Shown here piece after piece: positions 23,830 to 32,734 of a stretch of 43,692 bases of DNA. Source of the DNA: Candidatus Dependentiae bacterium (GTDB taxonomy: Bacteria > Babelota > Babeliae > Babelales > Chromulinivoraceae); NCBI GenBank assembly GCA_026389065.1, contig JAPLIP010000034.1, positions 1 to 43,692 of the forward strand. Direction: 5' to 3'. The notes beneath the pieces were generated by a model. That model saw nothing but the letters and a program-made list of their open reading frames with translations, was not told where the DNA came from and did no database searches. A program made the translations under genes and the position numbers. Every line of letters begins with the position of its first letter. Position 1 is the stretch's first letter.

Positions 23830-24492
23830 TTATTGCAACGCCGTAACAAGAACAGCTTGGGTAGGTATATTTTTTGTGGTTTTTGCATGAATTGCATCAA
23901 TATCTAGAGCTGCAAGTCTTGCAATGGTAATTGCTCTATCCAGTTCTTTTTGGGTTGCTGTAGGCACAGCAATTATTGTTGGAACAATTCTAAAAACACA
24001 TTCAGGTTTCCAGGATTGGATTTTAAGTCCAGCAATAAGAGATGGATCAAATAAAAATATAAGGCTGTTTTGTGGAATAACTCGCTGAGTTAATGCGTGC
24101 TCTTCAATTTTCCAGGTAAGAATTTGATGATCATCATCTTGCATTTCTCGTTGTGCTTGAAGTTTGTAGCAGATGTAAGAGTTGTCTTTAGTGAGCTTTA
24201 GGTGCTCAATGGTATTGCTTTCTTCGGTGATGCAAGTCATTGAGTGCGTAATTATTAGAAAAATAGTTTGGGTTTCGTTTTTGTCTACAAAAGAAAACTG
24301 AATTGAGTCATTGTTAATGCTTTGTTCTGTTTTTAACTTTTCTCCTTTGTAAAATATGCAAAGGTCATAATCCATTTGAATTGGAAATTCGATAGATCCT
24401 GAAAAAAGCTTTGTCGAGTCTTGCAAAAATGCTTGAGTTTGTTGAAAAATAGTTAGAAAAATTGCAATTATTGATAAATATGATTTTTTCAT
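23830..24492 (-). CDS. Secreted protein of unknown function
   Basis: The start at 24492 (220 residues) has a GGGG ribosome site and a signal peptide (MKKSYLSIIAIFLTIFQQTQA); the frame is open to 24540 but the extra residues would bury it. The mature domain looks beta-rich (SGSIEFPIQMDYDLCIFYKG, then TIFLIITHSMTCITEE), contains four cysteines, and ends in a helical Ala/Ile/Thr-rich tail. No family is recognised. Although its function is unknown, it is directly coupled to tsaD, its stop lying one base before the tsaD ATG; this may only reflect compact gene packing. Confidence 0.65.
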   Translation of the reverse strand: MKKSYLSIIAIFLTIFQQTQAFLQDSTKLFSGSIEFPIQMDYDLCIFYKGEKLKTEQSINNDSIQFSFVDKNETQTIFLIITHSMTCITEESNTIEHLKLTKDNSYICYKLQAQREMQDDDHQILTWKIEEHALTQRVIPQNSLIFLFDPSLIAGLKIQSWKPECVFRIVPTIIAVPTATQKELDRAITIARLAALDIDAIHAKTTKNIPTQAVLVTALQ

Positions 24493-24575
24493 AAAACCCC
24501 GTGGTTTATAAGATTGATTTAGAAGGTTATCAGCCATCATCCTCTTTTTGGGCTATTTCTTATTTGTAATGTTAT

Positions 24576-24583
24576 GATATACT
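24576..24583 (+). promoter_or_regulatory. Candidate extended -10 promoter of smpB-hppA
   Basis: TATACT (24578-24583) preceded by TG at 24575-24576 forms an extended -10 element (TGaTATACT, positions 24575-24583). The -35 region is weak, as is usual for extended -10 promoters. It lies ~55 bases before smpB. Confidence 0.45.
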
Positions 24584-24638
24584 AACTTATAAAATTGTAC
24601 AAAATATTAAGATTTAAGCGTTTTAAATATTAAAATCT

Positions 24639-25094
24639 ATGAAAATAATAGTTCAAAATAAAAAAGCTTTATTCGATTATGAAATAACTCGAAAAATTGA
24701 AGCAGGGGTTGTGCTCACTGGTGATGAGGTCAAATCACTTAGAGCGAAACGAGGGTCCTTAAATGGATCATTTGCAACCGTTAAAGGAAACGAGCTTTTT
24801 TTATTGAACTGCAATATCTCTATGTATTCACATGCATATTCAAAAAAAGATGACGACAGCGTAACGCGCAGTAGAAAACTTTTGTTACACCGCAAAGAAT
24901 TGAATAAATTAATCGGTGAGATTTCGCAAAAGGGCGTCACGGTTGTCCCATTAAAAATATATTTTAATGGAAAAGGTCTGGTAAAAATTGAGCTTGGTGT
25001 TGGAAAACATCGTAAGGCTGAAGGTAAAAAAGAATTATTAAAAGAGCGAGACATTAATCGCGAAACTCAACGTGAATTGAAAAATCTTCGATAA
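24639..25094 (+). CDS. smpB: SsrA-binding protein SmpB
   Basis: At 151 residues it is full length: ALFDYEITRKIEAGVVLTGDEVKSLRAKRGSL, NCNISMYSHAY, RKLLLHRKEL and the basic C-terminal tail GKHRKAEGKKELLKERD (read here as separate conserved blocks). SmpB carries tmRNA to stalled ribosomes. The tmRNA gene itself is not visible in this window. hppA begins 21 bases after the stop, probably on the same transcript. Confidence 0.95.
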   Translation: MKIIVQNKKALFDYEITRKIEAGVVLTGDEVKSLRAKRGSLNGSFATVKGNELFLLNCNISMYSHAYSKKDDDSVTRSRKLLLHRKELNKLIGEISQKGVTVVPLKIYFNGKGLVKIELGVGKHRKAEGKKELLKERDINRETQRELKNLR

Positions 25095-25115
25095 AATCTA
25101 ATTAAATAAGGTGTT

Positions 25116-27092
25116 ATGTCTATGTTGATCAATACAATGTATTATTTTTTCTCTGCGGCTGCAGGGGTCGGTTGCTTGGTAATGTTTGCGTTGCAAACAA
25201 AAATCAGAGCTCAAAAGGTTACTGATGAGCGGGCTGCAAAAATTGCTTCATACATTCGTCGCGGAGCAATGACGTTTCTTTTAGAAGAGTACAAATTAAT
25301 TGTGGCTGTTGCTTCGGCCATGGGCATCATTCTTTTTGCTTGCACCAAAGATCCAATTATTCCTATCGTTTTTATGGGCAGCGTTTTTCTTTCGCTCGTA
25401 GCAGGGTTTATAGGAATGCGTGCTGCAACTGATGCAAACGTTAGAACTGCATGCGCAGCAAAAGATAGCGGAGAGCGAGAAGCTTTGCTTGTTGCTTTCT
25501 TTGGTGGTGGAGTTATGGGCTTTGCCGTTGCAAGTTGCGGGCTTTTTGGATTAACTGTTTTATTTTATTTCTTTTTAGATAATGCAAATTTAAGTCAAAT
25601 TATTACTGCTTTTGCAGCAGGTACGAGCTTGGTAGCTTTTTTTGCTAGAGTTGGTGGTGGAATTTATACAAAATCTGCTGACGTTGGTGCTGATTTAGTT
25701 GGAAAAGTTGAAGCTGGCATTCCGGAAGATGATCCTAGAAACCCAGCTGTTATTGCAGATAACGTTGGTGATTGCGTGGGCGATACCGCTGGAATGGGAG
25801 CAGATATTTATGAGTCATACATCGGCGGCATGGTTTCATGTTTCCTTCTTGCAACAAGTATGAACATGGGCGCTTTGTACATGACGCTTCCTTTGGTTCT
25901 TTGCGCAATTGGTCTTTTTGCTTCTGTGGGTGGGCTATTGTTTGGTTTGTTTGTAAAACAATCTCCATCAGCTCTTCTTCGTAACGCTCCATTCGTTGCA
26001 ATCGTTTTATTCTTGATTGGTGCTTACGGATACATGTCTACAGCTGGCGTTGAAATGTGTTATTTTCTTGCTTGCTTTGTTGGTTGCATGTCTGGCTTAC
26101 TTATTGGGTTTATCACAGAATATTACACTGGCATGTCTCCTGTTAGAAAAATAGCTGAAAGTGCACAGTCTGGTGCAGCAACTAATATTATTTATGGTTT
26201 GTCTGTTGGCATGGAATCGACAGCGCTTCCAACATTTTTAATTTGCGCAAGCATTTTAACTTCATTTACGCATGGTGGTGGCCTTTATGGAATCGCTCTT
26301 GCTGCAGTGGCAATGCTAGCTACGGTTGGAATTTCTATGACAGTTGATGCGTATGGTCCGATTGCAGACAATGCAGGCGGAATTGCTGAAATGTCAGGAT
26401 TTGGAAAACCAGTCAGAGATATTACTGATGGCTTAGATGCGCTTGGAAATACTACAGCTGCAATCGGTAAAGGATTTGCAATTGGTTCAGCTCTTATGAC
26501 AGCTGTTGCATTGTTTAGTGCTTTTGCAAAAGAAGCTGGCATTGTTTCTTTAAATGTTTTAGAGCCAATCGTTCTAGTTGGTGTTTTTATCGGTGGAGTA
26601 ATTCCATTCTTGGTTTCATCTATGACTATGAGATCAGTTAGCCAAGCTGCATTAAAAATGGTTTTTGAGGTTCGTCGTCAGTTTAAAACTATTCCTGGAC
26701 TTATGGAAGGAACTGCTGAACCTGACTATGAACAATGTATCTCAATTGCAACAAAGGCTGCGTTACACGAAATGTTGCTTCCTGGCTTGCTAGCTATCGC
26801 AACTCCAGTTATCGTTTTTTATAGCCTTGGCGTGCACGGTCTTGGCGGCATGTTAGTTGGCTCAACGGTTGTCGGTATTCTTCTTGCCTTGATGATGGCA
26901 AATGGTGGCGGCGCTTGGGACAATGCTAAAAAATATATCGAAAAAGGTAATTTGGGCGGCAAAGGATCTGATACTCATAAAGCTGCAGTTATCGGCGATA
27001 TGGTTGGAGATCCATTTAAAGATACATCTGGTCCAGCTCTTAATATTTTAGTAAAACTTATGTCGATTGTTGCACTTTTATTAGTGTCGTAA
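25116..27092 (+). CDS. hppA: Membrane-bound ion-translocating pyrophosphatase (K+-dependent type)
   Basis: The 658-residue integral membrane enzyme has ~16 hydrophobic segments and the full set of M-PPase motifs: the pyrophosphate/Mg site [20 protein letters not shown], then [20 protein letters not shown], a second acidic loop [17 protein letters not shown], and the C-terminal [22 protein letters not shown]. It hydrolyses cytoplasmic pyrophosphate and pumps H+ or Na+. [10 protein letters not shown] (444-453) has Ala where K+-independent enzymes have Lys, so it should need K+. Which ion is pumped cannot be told from this alone. A strong terminator follows. In an energy-limited intracellular bacterium it would recover energy from biosynthetic PPi. 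Confidence 0.96.
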   Translation: MSMLINTMYYFFSAAAGVGCLVMFALQTKIRAQKVTDERAAKIASYIRRGAMTFLLEEYKLIVAVASAMGIILFACTKDPIIPIVFMGSVFLSLVAGFIGMRAATDANVRTACAAKDSGEREALLVAFFGGGVMGFAVASCGLFGLTVLFYFFLDNANLSQIITAFAAGTSLVAFFARVGGGIYTKSADVGADLVGKVEAGIPEDDPRNPAVIADNVGDCVGDTAGMGADIYESYIGGMVSCFLLATSMNMGALYMTLPLVLCAIGLFASVGGLLFGLFVKQSPSALLRNAPFVAIVLFLIGAYGYMSTAGVEMCYFLACFVGCMSGLLIGFITEYYTGMSPVRKIAESAQSGAATNIIYGLSVGMESTALPTFLICASILTSFTHGGGLYGIALAAVAMLATVGISMTVDAYGPIADNAGGIAEMSGFGKPVRDITDGLDALGNTTAAIGKGFAIGSALMTAVALFSAFAKEAGIVSLNVLEPIVLVGVFIGGVIPFLVSSMTMRSVSQAALKMVFEVRRQFKTIPGLMEGTAEPDYEQCISIATKAALHEMLLPGLLAIATPVIVFYSLGVHGLGGMLVGSTVVGILLALMMANGGGAWDNAKKYIEKGNLGGKGSDTHKAAVIGDMVGDPFKDTSGPALNILVKLMSIVALLLVS

Positions 27093-27120
27093 AAATATTC
27101 GTTTAAGATTTTAGAATTTA

Positions 27121-27160
27121 AAAAAAGCCCCGGAGGTATTAATTACCTCCGGGGCTTTTT
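27121..27160. terminator. Strong bidirectional intrinsic terminator between hppA and the convergent gene
   Basis: GCCCCGGAGGTA (27127-27138) pairs with TACCTCCGGGGC (27144-27155) around a short AT loop, flanked by six A on the left and five T on the right. It serves hppA and, in reverse, the 27183-28028 gene. Confidence 0.95.
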
Positions 27161-27182
27161 AGTTGTATGTTTTTGTTTAAAT

Positions 27183-28028
27183 TTAGCTAGGCATTGCAAC
27201 TGAATCAAAAGAGTTTTCTTTATCTTTCAGGTGAGCGAGCGGTGATGCTTCAACCGATGATATCATATCTGATCCTTGAGATACAGTATCTGACCCTAAA
27301 TCTTCATTTTCAGAAAAGCTAGAAGATAACTCATTAATTGTTGCATGTGCTTCGTAAAGCGCTTCTGGCGCTAATGCATTTACGTTTGGTTGCCCATTTT
27401 GCGTTATCAGCATTGGATATTCTTCTTCGCTTGTGCTTGTTATGTAGAATGTCTCATTGTTTTCTAGGCTTTCGAAGTCTACATGAAAATGAAGTAATTC
27501 ATTAGCATCAGTGTCTTCTGAGCCTGCTTTTTCAAGTTGAATGCAAATTTCTTCTGTTGGTAAAAATACCCTTTTTCCGTCAATTTCTTCAGAAAATTGA
27601 GACGGAATGTTAAAAGAAATTGTTGGTTTTTTTTCTACTTTTTCATGAGCAGTTTTTAATTTTTTTATGGATTCTTTGCCTTGGTACGAATTCTCTTCAT
27701 CATGAGACTCGTTAACTGGGATAACGATTACGCTTACTATTTCTCCGTTTCCAGCAGCTGATAAAGTAAATGTTTTTCTTATGGTTTTAAGGCTTTTTAC
27801 TGGACTTGTTGTAACCATGTTGTATCGGTCTATAGATTGCTCGTCTATTTTACTTGTGCTTACTGGTTCGTCTTGCGCATTGGGTTGAAAAAATGAGGCT
27901 TGTTTGTAATAAGACATCGGTGGTGTTGGATTCATTGAAATTTCTGACAGCTTGTTACTTGACTGTGTGATTTGTGAGAGTGATAGCCCAGCTATAACAC
28001 ATAGCATTAGCTTTTTAGAGATATTCAT
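27183..28028 (-). CDS. Secreted protein of unknown function
   Basis: A 281-residue protein with a strong AAGGAG Shine-Dalgarno and a signal peptide (MNISKKLMLCVIAGLSLSQITQS). The mature chain is acidic and Ser/Glu-rich. A central region (~95-215) looks beta-stranded (GEIVSVIVIPVNES, PTISFNIPSQFSEEIDGKRVF, LLHFHVDFESLENNETFYIT), while both ends appear disordered. No cysteine pairs or catalytic motifs stand out, and I recognise no family. It ends at the bidirectional terminator after hppA and is preceded by a region of competing hairpins (28081-28160). Confidence 0.68.
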   Translation of the reverse strand: MNISKKLMLCVIAGLSLSQITQSSNKLSEISMNPTPPMSYYKQASFFQPNAQDEPVSTSKIDEQSIDRYNMVTTSPVKSLKTIRKTFTLSAAGNGEIVSVIVIPVNESHDEENSYQGKESIKKLKTAHEKVEKKPTISFNIPSQFSEEIDGKRVFLPTEEICIQLEKAGSEDTDANELLHFHVDFESLENNETFYITSTSEEEYPMLITQNGQPNVNALAPEALYEAHATINELSSSFSENEDLGSDTVSQGSDMISSVEASPLAHLKDKENSFDSVAMPS

Positions 28029-28080
28029 TTTTTGCTCCTTTTTAAGAACGGTTTTTAATCTACTTTCAGTTTTTCATAAA

Positions 28081-28160
28081 AAGCCCTTTAATAGCAAGAG
28101 TTTTTTGAAATAATTAAGGGCCATTTGTTAACCAAGTGGCCCTTAGCTGATTGGGGGCTT
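28081..28160 (-). promoter_or_regulatory. Competing inverted repeats between two minus-strand genes
   Basis: Read on the minus strand, TAAGGGCCA/TGGCCCTTA (28137-28145 with 28115-28123) form hairpin A. The second arm of A can instead pair downstream: its complement 28113-28121 with 28083-28092 gives GCCCTTAAT/ATTAAAGGGC, followed by TTTTT, a terminator-like hairpin B. AAGCCC at the far edge (28155-28160) can also pair with GGGCTT at 28081-28086. A and B exclude one another. Confidence 0.5.
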
Positions 28161-28198
28161 CTGTGTTCAAATTTTTTTTTGAAAAATTCGTTTTATTC

Positions 28199-28690
28199 TT
28201 AGCTTTTTTTCCTTGATTCTTTTGATGCAGCAGCTAGTTCTAATGTTTTTTGATCAAGCTTTTGTTTGTTTCCGCCAATTACATGATCGACTATCTGGCC
28301 ATTGTTGATAAAAATAGTTGTTGGGTAGCCAGGAATTTTTATAGAACTATTGCTCAGCGCGGAGACCTTTTTATGCATAACTAGTCTTGGTCCGTTAGCT
28401 GTTGCGAAGCTTATCTTAGGATATTTTTTAGCAAGAGCTTTCATGTGCGGCTTTATCGATGAGCAGTGAGGGCAGGGGTCCATGTAGCCAAGAATGACTG
28501 TCGGCTTGCTGCTTGTTAGGGCTGCGTGCAAATCGTCTTCTGTTGTTATTTCGCTAACAACTCCTTCAATTATATTTTTAATTTCATGAAAGGTGTCAGT
28601 TGGTGGATTTGTTGCATGGCTAGCTACAAAAGTTGGAATTACGATAAAAGTTATGGACAATAAGAAAATAAATTTGTTTTTTGATTGCAT
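28199..28690 (-). CDS. Exported thioredoxin-like protein (CPHC)
   Basis: The start at 28690 (163 residues) has GGAGG eight bases upstream; an ATG at 28705 would include that site in the coding region. A signal peptide (about KFIFLLSITFIVIPTFVASHA) precedes a thioredoxin fold: VSEITTEDDLHAAL, PTVILGYMDPCPHCSSIKPHMKALA with the redox CPHC pair, the YPKISFATANGP strand, and the cis-Pro loop KIPGYPTTIFINNGQIVDHVIGG. The CPHC active site is more oxidising than thioredoxin's CGPC and resembles DsbA. It probably forms or isomerises disulfides in the cell envelope, which fits the many Cys-containing exported proteins here. Confidence 0.85.
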   Translation of the reverse strand: MQSKNKFIFLLSITFIVIPTFVASHATNPPTDTFHEIKNIIEGVVSEITTEDDLHAALTSSKPTVILGYMDPCPHCSSIKPHMKALAKKYPKISFATANGPRLVMHKKVSALSNSSIKIPGYPTTIFINNGQIVDHVIGGNKQKLDQKTLELAAASKESRKKS

Positions 28691-28946
28691 TGTAAAAACC
28701 TCCATTTTTTCAATATGCTTATCATGATGCTAGCAAAGCGACGACTTAATAGTCAACAAATGGTTTAAGTTTTTATTTTAATTTAGCTTTGTTTTAGGCA
28801 TTTAAAGTAGCTAAAAAAAGCTCTGGGAGGTTTTCATATAGAAAATGTCAAGAGAGTCATAATTTATAAAAAAAGAAAGTTTTTTTTGAATAAATATCTT
28901 AATTTTTTGCTTGATTATCCGGTCCGGTATGTTACGCTATTTGAAC

Positions 28947-28994
28947 AATCTTATTAAAAACCTCTTTCCTGTAGGGGTTCTTAGTAAGATTTTT
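28947..28994 (+). terminator. Terminator-like hairpin in the nrdA leader
   Basis: An 18-base arm at 28947-28964 pairs with 28974-28991 (one mismatch, two G-U pairs, 9-base loop) and is followed by a T-run at 28990-28994. The only plus-strand gene upstream, hppA, already ends at its own terminator 1.8 kb earlier. TTGATT (28911-28916) and TACGCT (28933-28938) could form a promoter just before it. It may be an attenuator or the end of a short RNA. Confidence 0.65.
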
Positions 28995-29036
28995 CACAAT
29001 CTATCGATAAAAAGGAAGATGAAGCGATCTAGCATT

Positions 29037-29072
29037 TATTGATTTGTATTGATGTGTATTGAATAGTATTGA
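29037..29072. repeat. Four TATTGA repeats phased at exactly 10 bp before nrdA
   Basis: TATTGA occurs at 29037, 29047, 29057 and 29067, so all copies face the same side of the helix. The array ends 30 bases before the nrdA start. This arrangement is typical of cooperative regulator binding; the regulator is unknown, and the motif is not an NrdR box. Confidence 0.6.
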
Positions 29073-29102
29073 TTCTATATGTAATTTTAACCGGAGTTTG
29101 GT

Positions 29103-31640
29103 GTGAATAATCAGATATTGCATTCTTTTGAAGGCAGCCTGGAGTCCCTGAAAGATTTTCAGTTTTTGATAAAGAATAAAGATGGTGTTTCACAGAGCTA
29201 TTCTTTGTTGGATATACGTCAGATGCTTACATCCTCAATAAAAGGATTTGAGGCCGATATTTCAATTGAAAAAATTCTTTATCAGGTTAAAAAAAATCTT
29301 TTTGATGGGATGACGATATCTGAATTAGAAAATGTTTTAATTCTTTCAACGGTTCAATTTATTGAGCTTGATAATTCCTATAGCTTTATTTCTGCCAGGT
29401 TGTTACTTCGTAATCTTCATAACGAGATAATTGGTTTTTGGCCAGAAAATATACAAGCTGCTGACTATAAAAAATCATTTATTTCAGGCATTCAGCTTGG
29501 GGTTTCGACTGACAAATTTGATAAGAGGATGGTTGATTTTGACTTAGATTATTTGGCGCAGTCGATTGATCCTTCTCGGGACAATCTTTTGCAATATCTT
29601 GGTTTAAAAACATTGCATTCTCGTTATTTTAAGAGGCATGAAGGTAAGCATTTTGAGATGCCTCAATCTTTCTGGATGCGTGTGGCAATGGGGCTTGCGT
29701 TACTTGAAACAGATAAGAATCAGAAAGCTGTTGAATTTTATGACGTCATTTCTCAATTTTTATTTGTACCATCAACGCCAACTCTTTTGCATGCTGGTTT
29801 AAAGCGCGCTCAATTGAGTTCATGCTTTCTGAGCTACATTGGAGATGATTTAAATCATATTTTTAAAAGCATTGGCGATAATGCTCAGATGTCTAAATGG
29901 TCTGGCGGGGTTGCAAATGATTGGACCGCCCTTCGTGCAACAGGAGCAATGATTAAATCTATTGACGTTTCAAGCCAAGGAACAATTCCTTTTATGAAAG
30001 TTGCAAATGATACTACTGCAGCAATTAATCGTAGCGGTAGTCGTCGTGGAGCTGTGGTTGCATACATGGAAACTTGGCATTACGACTTTGAAGAGTTTTT
30101 AGACCTGAGAAGAAATACTGGCGATGACAGACGGCGTACTCATGATATGAATACTGCGGCATGGATTCCAGATCTTTTCATGAAGCGTGTTTTAAATGAT
30201 CAAGATTGGACATTGTTTTCTCCTGATGAAACTCCTGAGCTTCATGAGATCTACGGTAAGCAATTCGACGCAAAGTATGAAGAATATGAGCAAAAAGCTA
30301 GAGATGGAGAAATCAGACTTTTTAAAGTAATCTCTGCAAAGTCTTTATGGCGTAAGCACTTAACTCGCTTATTTGAAACTGGTCATCCGTGGCCAACATT
30401 CAAAGATTCTTGCAACATTCGTTCTCCGCAAGATCATGTTGGTGTAATTCATTCTTCAAATCTTTGTACAGAAATTACGCTCAATACTAGTCGAGAAGAA
30501 ACTGCTGTTTGTAACATTGGCTCAGTTAACTTATCTCAGTTTGTTCAAAATGGTTCGATAAATGAATCCTTGTTAGAAAAAACAGTTACGGTTGCAATGC
30601 GTATGCTCGATAACGTGATTGATATTACGTTCTATCCAATTAAAGAGGGCCAGGTTTCAAACTTTAGGCATCGTCCTGTGGGAATTGGGATGATGGGCCT
30701 CCAAGATGCGCTTTATAAGCTTGACGCTGCGTTTCAATCAGAAAAAGGACTTGAACTTTCTGATCAGTTTACAGAATCAATTTCATACTATGCAATTATG
30801 GCATCATCCATGCTTGCAAAAGAACGAGGAGCATATAGTTCCTACAAAGGCTCTAAGTGGGATCGTGGTATTTTGCCAATGGATACTATCGATTTGCTTG
30901 AAAAAGATCGAGGTATTGCTATTCCAAGGTTTGGAAAAGTAAAAAAAGATTGGTCTATTGTTAGAGATCAAGTTAAAAAACATGGCATGAGAAATTCAAA
31001 TACTATGGCGATTGCTCCAACGGCAACGATATCAAACATTTCTGGATGTTTTCCATGTATTGAGCCGATTTATAAAAATTTATACGCTAAAGCAAATTCA
31101 AGCGGTGATTTCACCATTGCAAATAGCTTCTTGGTTGATGATTTGAAAAAATTAGGACTATGGAATGAAGACATGAGAGATCAATTGAAGTTTTATGATG
31201 GAAGTGTTCAGCAGATCGCAACAATTCCTGATCATTTAAAAGAAAAATATAAAACTTCGTTTGAAATTGATCCAATGTGGATGATAAAAATGAGTGCCTC
31301 TCGTGGTAAATGGATTGATCAGAGTCAGTCGCACAATGTATTTGCGCATGGAACATCGGGAAAATTACTCAATGATATTTACATGTATGCTTGGCAGTGT
31401 GGTTTAAAAACTATGTATTATCTGCGATCTCTTGGTGCTAGTCAGGTAGAAAAATCAACGCTTGATGCTGAAAAGTATGGTTTCACTCAAAAAAGAAATA
31501 ATGACAAACCTGTTTCTGTGGAAGAAAAAGTCATTGTGCTGCAAGAAAAAACTGCAGATTTGATATCTGGTGGTTTAGATTTAGAAGTTGATGGAAAAGC
31601 CTGTAGCTTGGAAAATCCTGATTGCGAGTCTTGCCAGTAA
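29103..31640 (+). CDS. nrdA: Ribonucleoside-diphosphate reductase, alpha subunit
   Basis: The 845-residue class I large subunit starts at a GTG with GGAG six bases upstream. An ATP-cone-like N-terminal region (~20-100) for activity control is followed by the barrel: TPTLLHAGLKRAQLSSCFLS holds the first active-site Cys, and NLCTEITLNTSREETAVCNIGSVNLSQ (read as NLCTEI and ETAVCNIGS) holds the thiyl-radical and second redox Cys. The C-terminal swinging pair is CESC at 841-844. It reduces ribonucleoside diphosphates using a radical passed from NrdB. Its leader carries a terminator-like hairpin and four phased repeats, so its expression is probably regulated. nrdB follows after 64 bases. Confidence 0.96.
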   Translation: MNNQILHSFEGSLESLKDFQFLIKNKDGVSQSYSLLDIRQMLTSSIKGFEADISIEKILYQVKKNLFDGMTISELENVLILSTVQFIELDNSYSFISARLLLRNLHNEIIGFWPENIQAADYKKSFISGIQLGVSTDKFDKRMVDFDLDYLAQSIDPSRDNLLQYLGLKTLHSRYFKRHEGKHFEMPQSFWMRVAMGLALLETDKNQKAVEFYDVISQFLFVPSTPTLLHAGLKRAQLSSCFLSYIGDDLNHIFKSIGDNAQMSKWSGGVANDWTALRATGAMIKSIDVSSQGTIPFMKVANDTTAAINRSGSRRGAVVAYMETWHYDFEEFLDLRRNTGDDRRRTHDMNTAAWIPDLFMKRVLNDQDWTLFSPDETPELHEIYGKQFDAKYEEYEQKARDGEIRLFKVISAKSLWRKHLTRLFETGHPWPTFKDSCNIRSPQDHVGVIHSSNLCTEITLNTSREETAVCNIGSVNLSQFVQNGSINESLLEKTVTVAMRMLDNVIDITFYPIKEGQVSNFRHRPVGIGMMGLQDALYKLDAAFQSEKGLELSDQFTESISYYAIMASSMLAKERGAYSSYKGSKWDRGILPMDTIDLLEKDRGIAIPRFGKVKKDWSIVRDQVKKHGMRNSNTMAIAPTATISNISGCFPCIEPIYKNLYAKANSSGDFTIANSFLVDDLKKLGLWNEDMRDQLKFYDGSVQQIATIPDHLKEKYKTSFEIDPMWMIKMSASRGKWIDQSQSHNVFAHGTSGKLLNDIYMYAWQCGLKTMYYLRSLGASQVEKSTLDAEKYGFTQKRNNDKPVSVEEKVIVLQEKTADLISGGLDLEVDGKACSLENPDCESCQ

Positions 31641-31658
31641 AAAAGATTAAAATATAGC

Positions 31659-31690
31659 ACTGCGCCTTGTTGATCATAGCAAGAAGCAGT
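31659..31690 (+). other. Intercistronic hairpin between nrdA and nrdB
   Basis: ACTGC (31659-31663) pairs with GCAGT (31686-31690), and inside it CTTGTT (31666-31671) pairs with AGCAAG (31678-31683, one G-U) around GATCAT. No T-run follows, so it is more likely an mRNA stability or translation element than a terminator. Confidence 0.5.
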
Positions 31691-31704
31691 TATGATGAAA
31701 GTAA

Positions 31705-32700
31705 ATGATGTCAATTATTAAAGATAAAAAAACAGATCCAAATAAAATTTTGCCTATGAAGTATTTGTGGGCAAGGGGTTATTATAAAAGCGGCGTTGCC
31801 AATAATTGGACACCCGAAGAAGTCTCTATGCAGCAAGATGTAGAGCAGTGGAAAACTCCAGGCGCTATATCTTTAAAAGAAAGAGAATTAATTCTTTTAA
31901 ACCTTGGTTTTTTTGCTACAGCTGAATCGTTGACAGCAAATAACATTGTTTTAGTTTTGTATAAACATGTGACTAATCCAGAGTGTCGACAATATTTATT
32001 GCGTCAGGCATTTGAAGAGGCTGTTCACACGGATACATTTATTTATTGTTGTGAATCGCTTGGTCTTGACCCTGAAGAAATTTATACCATGTACGAAACT
32101 GTTGATGTTATCAGAGAAAAAGATGAATTTGTCGTAGGTCTGACAAAGTCTATTTTTGATAGCAACTTTGAAATAGTCGATGCAAACACAACTCAGATGT
32201 TTGTTAGGGATTTGATTGGGTTTTACGTTATCATGGAAGGAATTTTCTTCTATGCTGGCTTTGCGATGATGCTTTCTTTGAAGCGTCACCAAAAAATGGT
32301 TGGAATTGGTGAGCAGTTTGAATATATCATGCGCGATGAGAGTATTCATCTTGCTTTTGGTTGTGATTTAATAAGCACAATTATTCAAGAAAATCCAGAA
32401 ATTTGGACAGTTGCTTTTAAGAGCGAAGTAGTTGATTTAATCAAGAAGGCTGTAGAGCTCGAAATGGCGTATGCTATTCAGGCTTGCCCAGACGGTCTTT
32501 TGGGAATTACAAGTAAGCAATTTTGTGACTATGTTCAGTATGTTGCAGATCGAAGACTTGTTCGCTTGGGATTGCCAAAAGTATACAACAAAGAAAATCC
32601 ATTTTTATGGATGTCTGAAGCGACTGATTTAAGCAAAGAAAAAAACTTCTTTGAAACTCGAGTAACTGAGTATCAATCTGGTGGATCGCTTGAGTGGTAG
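31705..32700 (+). CDS. nrdB: Ribonucleoside-diphosphate reductase, beta subunit, class Ic (Phe at the radical site)
   Basis: The 331-residue ferritin-like protein has all six metal ligands: Glu74 (ATAES), Glu105 and His108 (EEAVHTDTF), Glu178 (IMEG), Glu212 and His215 (DESIH). At the position of the usual radical Tyr (seven residues after the second Glu) the codon at 32038-32040 gives Phe112, and the first ligand is Glu rather than Asp. This pair of changes defines the class Ic enzymes first described in Chlamydia, which use a Mn/Fe centre instead of a tyrosyl radical. The C-terminal tail (TEYQSGGSLEW) keeps the Tyr for radical transfer to NrdA. A terminator follows immediately. Confidence 0.96.
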   Translation: MMSIIKDKKTDPNKILPMKYLWARGYYKSGVANNWTPEEVSMQQDVEQWKTPGAISLKERELILLNLGFFATAESLTANNIVLVLYKHVTNPECRQYLLRQAFEEAVHTDTFIYCCESLGLDPEEIYTMYETVDVIREKDEFVVGLTKSIFDSNFEIVDANTTQMFVRDLIGFYVIMEGIFFYAGFAMMLSLKRHQKMVGIGEQFEYIMRDESIHLAFGCDLISTIIQENPEIWTVAFKSEVVDLIKKAVELEMAYAIQACPDGLLGITSKQFCDYVQYVADRRLVRLGLPKVYNKENPFLWMSEATDLSKEKNFFETRVTEYQSGGSLEW

Positions 32701-32734
32701 GTAAAAAAAAATAAATTTAAGAAATAATTTAAGA

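Noticed and set aside
29037-29072. TATTGA array as a replication origin iteron
   Set aside because: It sits 30 bases before nrdA, only one weak DnaA-like TTTTTCACA is nearby, and no dnaA, gidA or parAB genes are around.
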